DNA from: Bacteroidales bacterium | GTDB taxonomy: Bacteria > Bacteroidota > Bacteroidia > Bacteroidales > UBA932 | NCBI GenBank assembly: GCA_017469845.1 | Contig: JAFUFP010000006.1 | Coordinates: 1 to 64,000 of the forward strand | DNA length: 64,000 nucleotides | Direction: 5' to 3' | Shown here: piece by piece, positions 35,174 to 42,180 of the stretch | Numbering within the stretch: the stretch's first letter is position 1 | How the letters are laid out: each line of letters opens with the position of its first letter | Made by a program: the position numbers and the translations under genes | The notes under the pieces: generated by a model | What the model was told of the DNA's origin: nothing | Seen by the model: the letters and a program-made list of their open reading frames with translations, nothing else | The model's database searches: none

Positions 35174-36640
35174 ATGTTCAAGAAACTTTTCACCTTCTAT
35201 TTGTCCTGCTTTGTCGCGGCTTCAGTCCTGGCTCAGAATCCGATCTCCCCGATGGGAGTATACATAGCGGATCCTTCTTCGAGGGTCGGCCTGGACGGCA
35301 AACTCTACATCTACGGATCTTTGGACGTCCAGCCCGGGCGTTACTGCTCAAGAGACTATCATGTCCTTTCTTCGTCCGACCTCAAGGACTGGACCCTGCA
35401 TAGGAATAGTTTTTCATGGTCGACCGACCTCTATGCTCCGGATATGATGTATCGGGACGGTACCTATTATCTTTATTATGACACTCCGAGAGGGGAGGAA
35501 TTCGTGGCGACCAGTCAATCTCCGGCCGGACCGTTCCGTGACGGAGTGAAAATAGAAGGCCCGACCCAGATTGACCCGAACATCTTCATCGATGATGACG
35601 GGCAGGCGTATTATTTCTGGGGACAGTTCTCGGCCAAAGGCGCCAAGATGAATCCGGACATGAAGACCCTTGACCTTTCCACCGTCGTTGACGGAGTGGT
35701 GACCGAGAAGGACCACTACTTCCATGAGGGAAGTTATGTCGTCAAGAGAGGGAAATACTATTATTTCATATTCGCCGACATAAGCCGTAACAACCGTCCC
35801 ACTTGCCTCGGTTACGCCATGTCGACTTCACCTTTGGGCCCTTATGAGTACAAGGGCGTAATCATCGACAATGCCGGCTGCAATCCGGGTAACTGGAACA
35901 ACCATGGCTCCATCGTCCGATTCGGGGACAACTGGTATGTGCTTTATCACCGTTCCACCCACGGCAGCCGTCAGATGAGGAAGGCCTGCATCGAGCCGAT
36001 CACCTTCAATGAGGACGGTACCATCAATGAAGTGGAGATGACTTCCCAGGGAGCGGCCGGACCGCTGAACGCATATTATCGCATAGACGGAGCGAAGGCG
36101 TGCCTTATGGACGGTCATGTGCGCATAAGAAGAACTGAGGGCAATTCTGAGGTTGAAGAACTCGGAGGAATCCATGGCGGAGATTGGGCCGCATGGAAAT
36201 ACCTTGACTTCAGCAAAGGCGCCAGGAAGATATCCCTCAAGGTGAAATCAAACCTCGGAGGAACCATAGAAATAAGAACCGGATCATCCGACGGGAGGAT
36301 TCTCGGAAAAGTGACGGTTCCTTCCGGAAGCGACTGGACCACCTTGAGCGCCAAGATAAAGAAGGTGAAAGGGGTGAAGGCTCTCTATCTCACTTTCGAC
36401 GGAGTGAGGGATCCCGCTGACAGCGCACCGAAGGATGAACCCCAAAGTGGAGGCGCTCCCGAATGGGCTGCTTATGCGGCCAGTCTCGCCGCCGGCAACG
36501 CCCCGGGCGGTAATCCTCCCGCAGTGCAGCAGGGCAATCCTCCCCAGGGTGGAAACTTCCAAAGGAGGGAACCCGCTCCGGAACCCAAGGACGAATACGA
36601 ACTCTTCAGCATAGATTCCTTCACTTTCAGTTCCAAGTAA
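35174..36640 (+). CDS. Exported GH43 glycosidase with CBM6-like domain
   Basis: 488 residues, signal peptide ending SVLAQ (20). GH43 five-blade propeller (about 25-310) with catalytic base D33 in YIADPSS, pKa-tuning D134 in QIDPNIF and acid E185 in FHEGSYV. A CBM6-like beta-sandwich follows (about 335-430 and 470-488; WAAWKYLDFSKGARKISLKV, GTIEIRTGSSDGRILG). The CBM is interrupted by a Gly/Pro/Gln/Asn-rich insertion (about 425-470) before the final strand ELFSIDSFTFSSK. GH43 enzymes of this type are alpha-L-arabinofuranosidases or beta-xylosidases; with GH51 present this supports an arabinose- or xylose-containing substrate. Third gene after GH2-SPI and DUF1080; a perfect terminator follows. 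Confidence 0.86.
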   Translation: MFKKLFTFYLSCFVAASVLAQNPISPMGVYIADPSSRVGLDGKLYIYGSLDVQPGRYCSRDYHVLSSSDLKDWTLHRNSFSWSTDLYAPDMMYRDGTYYLYYDTPRGEEFVATSQSPAGPFRDGVKIEGPTQIDPNIFIDDDGQAYYFWGQFSAKGAKMNPDMKTLDLSTVVDGVVTEKDHYFHEGSYVVKRGKYYYFIFADISRNNRPTCLGYAMSTSPLGPYEYKGVIIDNAGCNPGNWNNHGSIVRFGDNWYVLYHRSTHGSRQMRKACIEPITFNEDGTINEVEMTSQGAAGPLNAYYRIDGAKACLMDGHVRIRRTEGNSEVEELGGIHGGDWAAWKYLDFSKGARKISLKVKSNLGGTIEIRTGSSDGRILGKVTVPSGSDWTTLSAKIKKVKGVKALYLTFDGVRDPADSAPKDEPQSGGAPEWAAYAASLAAGNAPGGNPPAVQQGNPPQGGNFQRREPAPEPKDEYELFSIDSFTFSSK

Positions 36641-36660
36641 AGGAAATATGGCGGATAAAA

Positions 36661-36706
36661 AGACAGTGGCCGGACCTTCAATGGGTTCAGCCACTGTCTG
36701 TTTTTT
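36661..36706. terminator. Bidirectional intrinsic terminator
   Basis: Perfect 10-bp stem (AGACAGTGGC 36661-36670 with GCCACTGTCT 36690-36699), followed by six T at 36701-36706 on the plus strand and preceded by an A run (T run on the minus strand). It serves both the GH43 operon and the convergent FMN dehydrogenase gene. Confidence 0.9.
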
Positions 36707-36715
36707 GTGCGGATT

Positions 36716-37786
36716 CTAAAGGACCGTCCTGTATATCACGGAAGGATCCATCTTGTCAAGGCTCCTCACTCCGGTAGCGGACATCACTCCGGCGAGTTCG
36801 TTGTTCATTTCCCTGAGCCGTTCGGCGACCTTGTCCGGACCTTCCTTCAGAAGAGGGATGAGGTGTCTTCCCACACCTACCGCGTCAGCGCCGAGTGCGA
36901 GGCATTTATAGGCGTCCATTCCGCTCACCACTCCGCAGTCCACGAAAATCTTCATCTTCCCGCCGACCGCGTCGGCTATCCTTTCGAGGACCAGAAGGGG
37001 AGGGATCGAATACTTGACCCTTCCGCCGTGATGCGACAGCATTATTCCGGCCACACCGGCTTCCATGCATTTGACGGCGTCGCTCACGCTGAGAACTCCC
37101 TTTACGATGAAAGGAAGCTTGGAAGCCTTCACGAACTTCTTTATGTCTGAGGTGGTCTTCGGCTTCATCTTTTCGCCCATGACGATGTCATAGCCGCCCC
37201 TTCCGTTGAAGGAGTGGTCGATGTCCATTCCGACGGCGAGACATTTCTTCTTGGCGGAGTACTTGATTTTCTTGATCACTTCGTCATTGTCCTCGTAGGG
37301 CTTTATGATCCTTATGGTCTTGGCACCGGTCGCGACGACCTCGTCAAGTTCTTCATCCGGGCCCATGCCGATCCAGTTGACGGCGTTCACGGCTTTCGCC
37401 GCCTTTGAGTAGACCACAAGTCCGCTTTCCTCGTCGGTTCCCCTCAGGTGTGAAAGGGCGGCGGTCATGATGGGGGAGTCGAAAGTCTCGTCGAAAAGAC
37501 GGAATCTCGTTGTGGCGAGGTCGGAGTCCAGGTATCTTGTCTCCAGCATCAGGGAGTCGAAGAAATACCTGGTGAAAGAGTCGGAGTCACCGGGATCCCA
37601 TCCGGGGGTCACAGTTCTGGGCTGCCATGCGGGCATCATATCCGGCAGGAATCTCTGTCCGGCGGGTTGGTCCGTGGGAAGGCCCGACATCGGGCCTGCG
37701 GACAGAAGCCCCGGTATCGAAAGGGCTGCAACAGAAGCGGTGGACATTCTGACAAAAGAACGTCTGGAGAGTTTGTTCTCTTTCAT
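36716..37786 (-). CDS. Tat-exported FMN-dependent alpha-hydroxy-acid dehydrogenase, copy A
   Basis: 356 residues. The N terminus MKENKLSRRSFVRMSTASVAALSIPG is a classical twin-arginine signal, so a folded, FMN-loaded enzyme would be exported. The rest matches the FMN_dh family (lactate oxidase/glycolate oxidase type): PIMTAALSHLRG, FIVKGVLS (FMN-contacting Lys about 229), LSHHGGR (catalytic His and substrate-binding Arg about 253-256; usual form SNHGGR), and LALGADAVGVGR. The phosphate-binding motif is DCGVVSG instead of the usual DGGIRRG, and its paralogue shares this. Expected chemistry is oxidation of an alpha-hydroxy acid or related alpha-hydroxy carbonyl. Transcribed after the carbonic anhydrase gene (33-bp gap) and convergent with GH43. 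Confidence 0.85.
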   Translation of the reverse strand: MKENKLSRRSFVRMSTASVAALSIPGLLSAGPMSGLPTDQPAGQRFLPDMMPAWQPRTVTPGWDPGDSDSFTRYFFDSLMLETRYLDSDLATTRFRLFDETFDSPIMTAALSHLRGTDEESGLVVYSKAAKAVNAVNWIGMGPDEELDEVVATGAKTIRIIKPYEDNDEVIKKIKYSAKKKCLAVGMDIDHSFNGRGGYDIVMGEKMKPKTTSDIKKFVKASKLPFIVKGVLSVSDAVKCMEAGVAGIMLSHHGGRVKYSIPPLLVLERIADAVGGKMKIFVDCGVVSGMDAYKCLALGADAVGVGRHLIPLLKEGPDKVAERLREMNNELAGVMSATGVRSLDKMDPSVIYRTVL

Positions 37787-37819
37787 AATTATGTGGTTTT
37801 TATGTATTTGCGGTTTCGC

Positions 37820-38371
37820 TTATATGCATTCGACCTCGATGAGTCCACCCGTTACGGAGTCCATTATGAACCCTCTCACGATGAGGTCCTCCGGCATCAG
37901 GGGGTGATTCTTTATGGTGGAGACGGTGTCCATGACGGACTTTTCCGTGTCATGGAATCCTTCCAGCCAGGAGTCAAGGTCGATTCCGTCCTTTTCCAAT
38001 CCGGAAAGGGTTTGGGAGGGGATTCCGCGTTTGAGCATCTCCTCCTTCAGGTGATGATAGCTCATGTGGCAGGCTCCGCATGTGGAGTGGGCTATCACCA
38101 TCACTTCTTTGACCCCCAGTTCATAGACGGCGACAACGAGACTTCTCATCGCCGAGTCGTACGGGGTGGGGATGACGGCGCCCGCGTTCTTGATGATTTT
38201 CGCGTCACCGTTCTTCAGACCCAGAGCTTCCTGCAGAAGGACCGAGAGTCTCGTGTCCATGCAGGTGAGGATGGCGAGCTCCTTTTTGGGGAACTTGTCG
38301 GTTATGTAAGGTTCGTAGCCTTTTTCTTCCACGAAACGGGAATTGAAGGAGAGAATGTCGTCGATTGCCAT
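37820..38371 (-). CDS. Beta-class carbonic anhydrase
   Basis: 183 residues from the ATG at 38371 (an upstream in-frame start would add 17 poorly fitting residues and leave no room for the promoter). Zinc ligands are visible: C37 and D39/R41 in TCMDTRLS, H95 and C98 in AHSTCGAC. Further family pieces: NAGAVIPTPYDSAMRSLVVAVYELGVKEV and the C-terminal GFIMDSVTGGLIEV. Length fits the short cytoplasmic beta-CA group; there is no signal peptide. It hydrates CO2 to bicarbonate. It is the first gene of a probable two-gene operon with the FMN dehydrogenase, which is an odd pairing; a good promoter lies just upstream. Confidence 0.92.
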   Translation of the reverse strand: MAIDDILSFNSRFVEEKGYEPYITDKFPKKELAILTCMDTRLSVLLQEALGLKNGDAKIIKNAGAVIPTPYDSAMRSLVVAVYELGVKEVMVIAHSTCGACHMSYHHLKEEMLKRGIPSQTLSGLEKDGIDLDSWLEGFHDTEKSVMDTVSTIKNHPLMPEDLIVRGFIMDSVTGGLIEVECI

Positions 38372-38392
38372 GGTTATTGATTTTAGTTTCGC

Positions 38393-38423
38393 TAAAGATA
38401 GAAATTCTTTTCCGCAGAGCAAA
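38393..38423 (-). promoter_or_regulatory. Promoter of the carbonic anhydrase operon
   Basis: Read on the minus strand: -33 box TTTG (38423-38420), 19-bp spacer, -7 box TATCTTTA (38400-38393), one base off TAnnTTTG. Predicted start about 15 nt before the ATG at 38371. Confidence 0.6.
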
Positions 38424-38979
38424 AAAATCTCATGTTTGAAAAAGATACATAATCGGGCTCTGAGGGGTCTGAGAGGCGGTTTTTGGGCTTCACAGGGTAC
38501 AAAAATTGCACTTTCTTTGTACGAACAACTGAAAATTAGTTATTTAAATCGTTTTGTTTTTAAAATATTTTTTTCAAATTTGTGTCATAAAGCGGTGCTG
38601 CTTTGATGATAACCGGAAGACTGGATTTCCTATCAGAGGATATGCCCCGAATGATTCAGGGGAGGAAGTTACCTTTCTTGCCGATGGGGAAACTATTCGC
38701 TACAGTTCTTTCGTGTGAGCCGCAGTCCTTCCCTTTTTTGCGGGAAGAAGAGCAAAACAGTCGAGGGATGCGGCCGCGAAAGGGTGTTCCCGGAGAGATC
38801 CGTGAAGGAAGTCCGGTATATCAGTAACGAGGTTTGAGATTTTTGTAGAAAAACAATACCCGCCACTTACCTGAATGGAACGGCCTTGAAGCTCAGGTAA
38901 CCCGCTCTGCCGCTTGCGGGTGCCATTTTCCGGAGAGGCCGAATACCATATCGGACTTATGTCCACCTTTTATTGTAAA
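38424..38979. other. Long intergenic region with a pseudoknot-capable segment
   Basis: No gene that I can support. The 5' part (38520-38590) is very AT-rich. At 38867-38941 three perfectly complementary pairs nest as a possible pseudoknot: TTACCTGA (38867) with TCAGGTAA (38893), CGGCCT inside that loop (38881) with AGGCCG (38936), and a hairpin ACCCGC (38900) with GCGGGT (38916). It could be a non-coding RNA, a dispersed intergenic repeat or chance; small ORFs here (38603-38827 plus, 38700-38966 minus) have no recognisable content. Confidence 0.35.
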
Positions 38980-39010
38980 GGGGCCGGAGGAATGATCTTC
39001 CTCCGGCCCC
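38980..39010 (-). terminator. Strong hairpin after the DnaJ-like gene
   Basis: Perfect 13-bp GC-rich stem (38980-38992 with 38998-39010), 5-nt loop, followed on the minus strand by CTTTACAATAAAA. It lies 27 bp beyond the stop of the minus-strand gene at 39038. The T run is short, so termination strength is uncertain. Confidence 0.7.
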
Positions 39011-39037
39011 GGTTGCTCAACGAGGGTGAGCGGCTTC

Positions 39038-39844
39038 TCAGCTCATTCCCCTCTGCCGTTTGATCTGTTCGTAGGCTTCCTGGATTTTGCGGAATTTTTC
39101 CGCCGCGGCCTTCTGGACTTCAGGTCCGAGTGTCGCCACCTTGTCCGGATGGTTCTTCATGGCCATCTTGCGGTATGCCGCCTTCACTTCCTCGTCTGTG
39201 GCGGAAGGGGAGATTTCGAGGACGGCGTATGCGGAATCGTTGTCCTTGTAATACATCGCTATCCCGGAAGAGATGTCGGATGAAGTAAGCCTTATGGCTG
39301 AACCTATGGCTTCAAGAACATCCTTTTCGGACTTGGAGTACTCTCCGTCGGCGATCGCTATTTTGTTGAGGTAATCGAAAAGCTGAAGCCTCTGGGAATA
39401 GTTCATGTTCTGGGCGATCTGCTGACCCACGCTGTAGATGTTGAGGGTCTGCTTCTCAAGACCGCGGAGGATGTTGATGGCTTCCTCGACGGCACTTTCT
39501 CCGAAATTCTGACGGATGAAGGCGCGAACGCAGTCAACTTCAGCACGGAGGGTCTTTCCGTCCGCCTTTATGACGGCTGAAGAAAGAACCAGAAGGCTGA
39601 GCATGAAGCTGTTGCGCTGTTCGGTCGCGGAGTATCCTCCGGGGCGGGGATTAGCGTAGGTCCCTCCGCTTCCGGTAGTGTAAGGGCGGGATTGTCCCCG
39701 GTAGCTTCCTCCTTCTCCGGAAATCTGCTTCGCCGCATCGATCTGGCGGTCAACCACCGATCCTAACCAAAATCCCAAAAGGGCACCGATGGGACCGTAT
39801 GTGACCCATCCGAGGACGCCCACTATCCATTTTGCTGCTGACAT
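39038..39844 (-). CDS. Membrane-anchored TerB/J-domain co-chaperone (DjlA-like)
   Basis: 268 residues. An N-terminal hydrophobic segment (about 5-32, WIVGVLGWVTYGPIGALLGFWLG) anchors the protein; a Gly/Ser/Tyr-rich linker (40-75) leads to a TerB-like helical domain (about 80-195, with KADGKTLRAEVDCVRAF and AIADGEYSKSE) and a C-terminal J domain (about 205-268) with the HPD tripeptide in KNHPDKVATLG. This order (TM - TerB - DnaJ) is that of DjlA. It would stimulate the ATPase of DnaK at the inner membrane. Single-gene unit between the two DUF1080 clusters, apparently unrelated to them. Confidence 0.88.
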   Translation of the reverse strand: MSAAKWIVGVLGWVTYGPIGALLGFWLGSVVDRQIDAAKQISGEGGSYRGQSRPYTTGSGGTYANPRPGGYSATEQRNSFMLSLLVLSSAVIKADGKTLRAEVDCVRAFIRQNFGESAVEEAINILRGLEKQTLNIYSVGQQIAQNMNYSQRLQLFDYLNKIAIADGEYSKSEKDVLEAIGSAIRLTSSDISSGIAMYYKDNDSAYAVLEISPSATDEEVKAAYRKMAMKNHPDKVATLGPEVQKAAAEKFRKIQEAYEQIKRQRGMS

Positions 39845-39955
39845 GTTTTCTTCTTTGATTGGTTGACATTACGGGAACAAATTCCGGTCCATTTCTCCCA
39901 TCATGACATATTGTCGGAAATCTTTTCTCATTTTCCCGTGGCAGGATACAATATG

Positions 39956-39994
39956 AGAAAAAGCGTAGACGGGAAACTTGTCCTGTCCACGCTT
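39956..39994 (-). terminator. Intrinsic terminator of the DUF1080-B operon
   Basis: Stem AAGCGT/ACGCTT extended by GACGGGA/TCCTGTC (one wobble), span 39961-39994, followed on the minus strand by five T (39960-39956). It lies 24 bp beyond the stop of the SPI gene. Confidence 0.85.
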
Positions 39995-40017
39995 CTTCCT
40001 TCAAGGGAAATGCACTG

Positions 40018-41046
40018 CTATTTGATATAAGGTTTTTCCTGCATGTACTTGATGTTGGCGATCACGGCCTCAAGTGAACGGAGCCTTTCCCGGTTCAGGG
40101 AATCGGTGTTCCTCTGCTGGGGGAAGTTCATCTGGGGAGGACGGCCTCCGTTTCCGGTACGGGGGCGGGGAGTGGGCCAGTTGTTCGCTTCCGCATGGGT
40201 GATGGAGGCGTGCATCTTTATCTTCTCCTCCATCTGCTCCATCGTCATGTAAGGCTCCATGTCGAGGATGGTGTCTTCTCCGCAAAGCTTGTAGAAGGTG
40301 TCGAAGATGGGCTTGTATCCGCCTTTGAAGGTCTTGGAGTCATCACTCAGCTCATAGTAATCCTTGAAATGGAGGCAGGGGAAACGGTTCGGATACTTCT
40401 TCATGTATTCCACCGGATCGATTCCGCCCATCTGTGCCCAGAATACGTCGAACTGGAAGTTCACGAGATCCGGGTCGGTGTGAGCGAGCATATAGTCGGA
40501 AGCGAGGATGTCGGTTCCGATGATGGTGTTGTACTCGATGTTGTGGAAATGGTACAGGAACTGGATCCCGTATCCTTTGGCCATAGCTCCTATCTTGTTG
40601 AGGGTCTGGCAGATCTTTTCAACCCTTTCGATGGGACCCCAGTAGAGGTTTGCCGTCATTGCGACGTACTTCGCTCCCAGGATCTTGTGCTCCTTCAGAA
40701 GGGCGTCCCACCTCAGGAGATACTCTTCCTCATGCTCAACGTCAACTGATCCTCCCATGGTGTTTGAGGAGAGAACCTCGATTCCGTTTTCATCGAGGAA
40801 CGCTTTGAGCTCCTCGGCGGTCATGCCGTACTGGCCTCCTCCGAAGTAGTTCATCAGTTCGATTTTCTTGAGACCTGCTTCGGCGAGTCTCTTTATCGAG
40901 TCCTTGAAGTCCACGTTGATATTCTCAACGGCGACCATGCTGAGTGCGAACTCCTTGGGCTTTTCCTCCTTTTTGCATGAGACGGCGCTCATGGCGAGGG
41001 CTGCGGCCGCTGACAGGAGGAGAATTGCTTTTGCTATCTTTTTCAT
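40018..41046 (-). CDS. Xylose-isomerase-like (SPI) TIM-barrel lipoprotein
   Basis: 342 residues from ATG 41046. The frame is open for 70 further codons upstream, but those overlap the preceding FMN gene and lack a signal; the chosen start opens on MKKIAKAILLLSAAAALAMSAVSCKK with a lipobox. The barrel shows MVAVENINVDF, KKIELMNYFGG, YVAMTANLYWG, FLYHFHNIEY, FQFDVFWAQMGG, CLHFKDYYE and LDMEPY, the AP_endonuc_2/sugar phosphate isomerase-epimerase pattern with candidate metal ligands Glu, Asp, His and Glu. It is a close paralogue of residues 835-1155 of the GH2 fusion, including the P/G/Q/R-rich linker and final helix RLRSLEAVIANIKYMQ. Last gene of the three-gene operon (20 bp after the FMN gene). 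Export suggests action on a glycoside or oxidised sugar and not on a sugar phosphate. Confidence 0.85.
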   Translation of the reverse strand: MKKIAKAILLLSAAAALAMSAVSCKKEEKPKEFALSMVAVENINVDFKDSIKRLAEAGLKKIELMNYFGGGQYGMTAEELKAFLDENGIEVLSSNTMGGSVDVEHEEEYLLRWDALLKEHKILGAKYVAMTANLYWGPIERVEKICQTLNKIGAMAKGYGIQFLYHFHNIEYNTIIGTDILASDYMLAHTDPDLVNFQFDVFWAQMGGIDPVEYMKKYPNRFPCLHFKDYYELSDDSKTFKGGYKPIFDTFYKLCGEDTILDMEPYMTMEQMEEKIKMHASITHAEANNWPTPRPRTGNGGRPPQMNFPQQRNTDSLNRERLRSLEAVIANIKYMQEKPYIK

Positions 41047-41066
41047 ATTCAATCTGTTGTCTATTG

Positions 41067-42155
41067 TTAAAGAATGGTATGGTGAACTACAGTGGGATCC
41101 ATCTTGTCGATGCTCATTATGCCCGTCGCGGACATCACTCCGGCAAGTTCGCTGTTCATTTCCTTCATCCGCTTTGCAGTGGCGTCGACACCTTCCTGGA
41201 CCAGGAACATCAGGTGTCTTCCGACTCCCACTGCGTCGGCACCGAGGGCGAGGCACTTGTATGCGTCCACTCCGGAGACGATTCCGCAGTCGACGAAGAT
41301 CTTCATCTTACCTTTGACGGCCTGGGCTATCTGCTCGAGGGCGACAAGAGGGGGAATGGCGTAGGGGAGTCTTCCTCCGTGGTGGGAAATCACGATTCCG
41401 GAGACACCGGCGTCAAGGCACCTTTTGGCGTCGGCGACGCTGAGAACTCCCTTTACGATGAAGGGTAACTTTGTGGCGTTGACGAATGACTTGATGTCAG
41501 AAGTGGACTTGGATTTCATCCTCTGTCCCATGACGATGTCATATCCTCCCCTCATGTTGAAGGAGTGGTCGATGTCCATTCCGACGGCGAGGCAACCCAG
41601 GCCTTCGGCGTGCTTTATCCTTCTTATGACTTCGGAATTCTCCTCGAAGGGCTTGATGATCTTGACAGTCCTGGCGCCCGTCGCAACGACTTCCTCCAGT
41701 TCCGCGTCCGATCCTGTTCCCATCCAGAATACGGCGTTGCACTCTTTCGCCGCCTTGGCGAATACCGCAAGTCCGCTTTCGTCAGCGGTACCCCTTATGT
41801 GGGAAAGCGCCGCCGTCATGATGGGGGTGTCGAAGGTCTCACCGAAAAGATTGAGCTTTGTCGAGGGAATGTCTGAGTCGATGTAGCGGGATTCGAGCAT
41901 CAGGGAGTCGAAGTAGTACCTGGTGAAGGAGTCGGCGTCACCGGCGTCCCATCCCGGAGATACGGTCTTCGGAAGCCACTGGGGAGGGATAGGCATCTGA
42001 CCCTGGGGCCTTTGGGGAGTCTGAGGGGTCTGGGGCGTCTGGGGAACTTCTGAAGAGTTTCCGGCGGCATTCATGATGGCGGGTATTGAAAGTGCGGCCA
42101 CGGAAGCGGTCGACATCTTGACGAAAGATCGTCTGGACAGAAGATTGTCTTTCAT
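41067..42155 (-). CDS. Tat-exported FMN-dependent alpha-hydroxy-acid dehydrogenase, copy B
   Basis: 362 residues, paralogue of the protein at 36716-37786. Tat signal MKDNLLSRRSFVKMSTASVAALSIPA; then a short tandem repeat (PQTPQTPQTPQRPQGQ, about residues 38-53) not present in copy A; then the FMN_dh domain with PIMTAALSHIRG, FIVKGVLSV, ISHHGGRLPY, VDCGIVSGVDAYKCLALGADAVGVGR. The altered phosphate loop DCGIVSG and the HH in place of NH are conserved with copy A, so they are family traits and not errors. Middle gene of the operon DUF1080 - FMN dehydrogenase - SPI (25 and 20-bp gaps). Probable periplasmic oxidation of an alpha-hydroxy acid or sugar-derived alpha-hydroxy carbonyl; electron acceptor unknown. 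Confidence 0.85.
   Translation of the reverse strand: MKDNLLSRRSFVKMSTASVAALSIPAIMNAAGNSSEVPQTPQTPQTPQRPQGQMPIPPQWLPKTVSPGWDAGDADSFTRYYFDSLMLESRYIDSDIPSTKLNLFGETFDTPIMTAALSHIRGTADESGLAVFAKAAKECNAVFWMGTGSDAELEEVVATGARTVKIIKPFEENSEVIRRIKHAEGLGCLAVGMDIDHSFNMRGGYDIVMGQRMKSKSTSDIKSFVNATKLPFIVKGVLSVADAKRCLDAGVSGIVISHHGGRLPYAIPPLVALEQIAQAVKGKMKIFVDCGIVSGVDAYKCLALGADAVGVGRHLMFLVQEGVDATAKRMKEMNSELAGVMSATGIMSIDKMDPTVVHHTIL
42006..42047 (-). repeat. In-frame 9-nt tandem repeat (QTP units)
   Basis: GTCTGGGGN-type 9-nt units on the plus strand encode consecutive Q-T-P tripeptides in the linker between Tat signal and catalytic domain of FMN dehydrogenase copy B. Copy number could vary by slippage. Confidence 0.7.
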
Positions 42156-42180
42156 GACTGTGTGTTTTTGTTGTGGTTGT

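Noticed and set aside
37667..38380. Plus-strand open frame of 237 codons over the FMN dehydrogenase and carbonic anhydrase genes
   Set aside because: Lies opposite two genes with complete catalytic motifs; the translation matches nothing and spans their intergenic gap.
38600..38960. RNase P RNA
   Set aside because: A GAAGGAAGTCCGG sequence near 38806 recalls the P4 motif, but the matching 3' conserved region is absent and the full RNA would run into the DnaJ-like gene.
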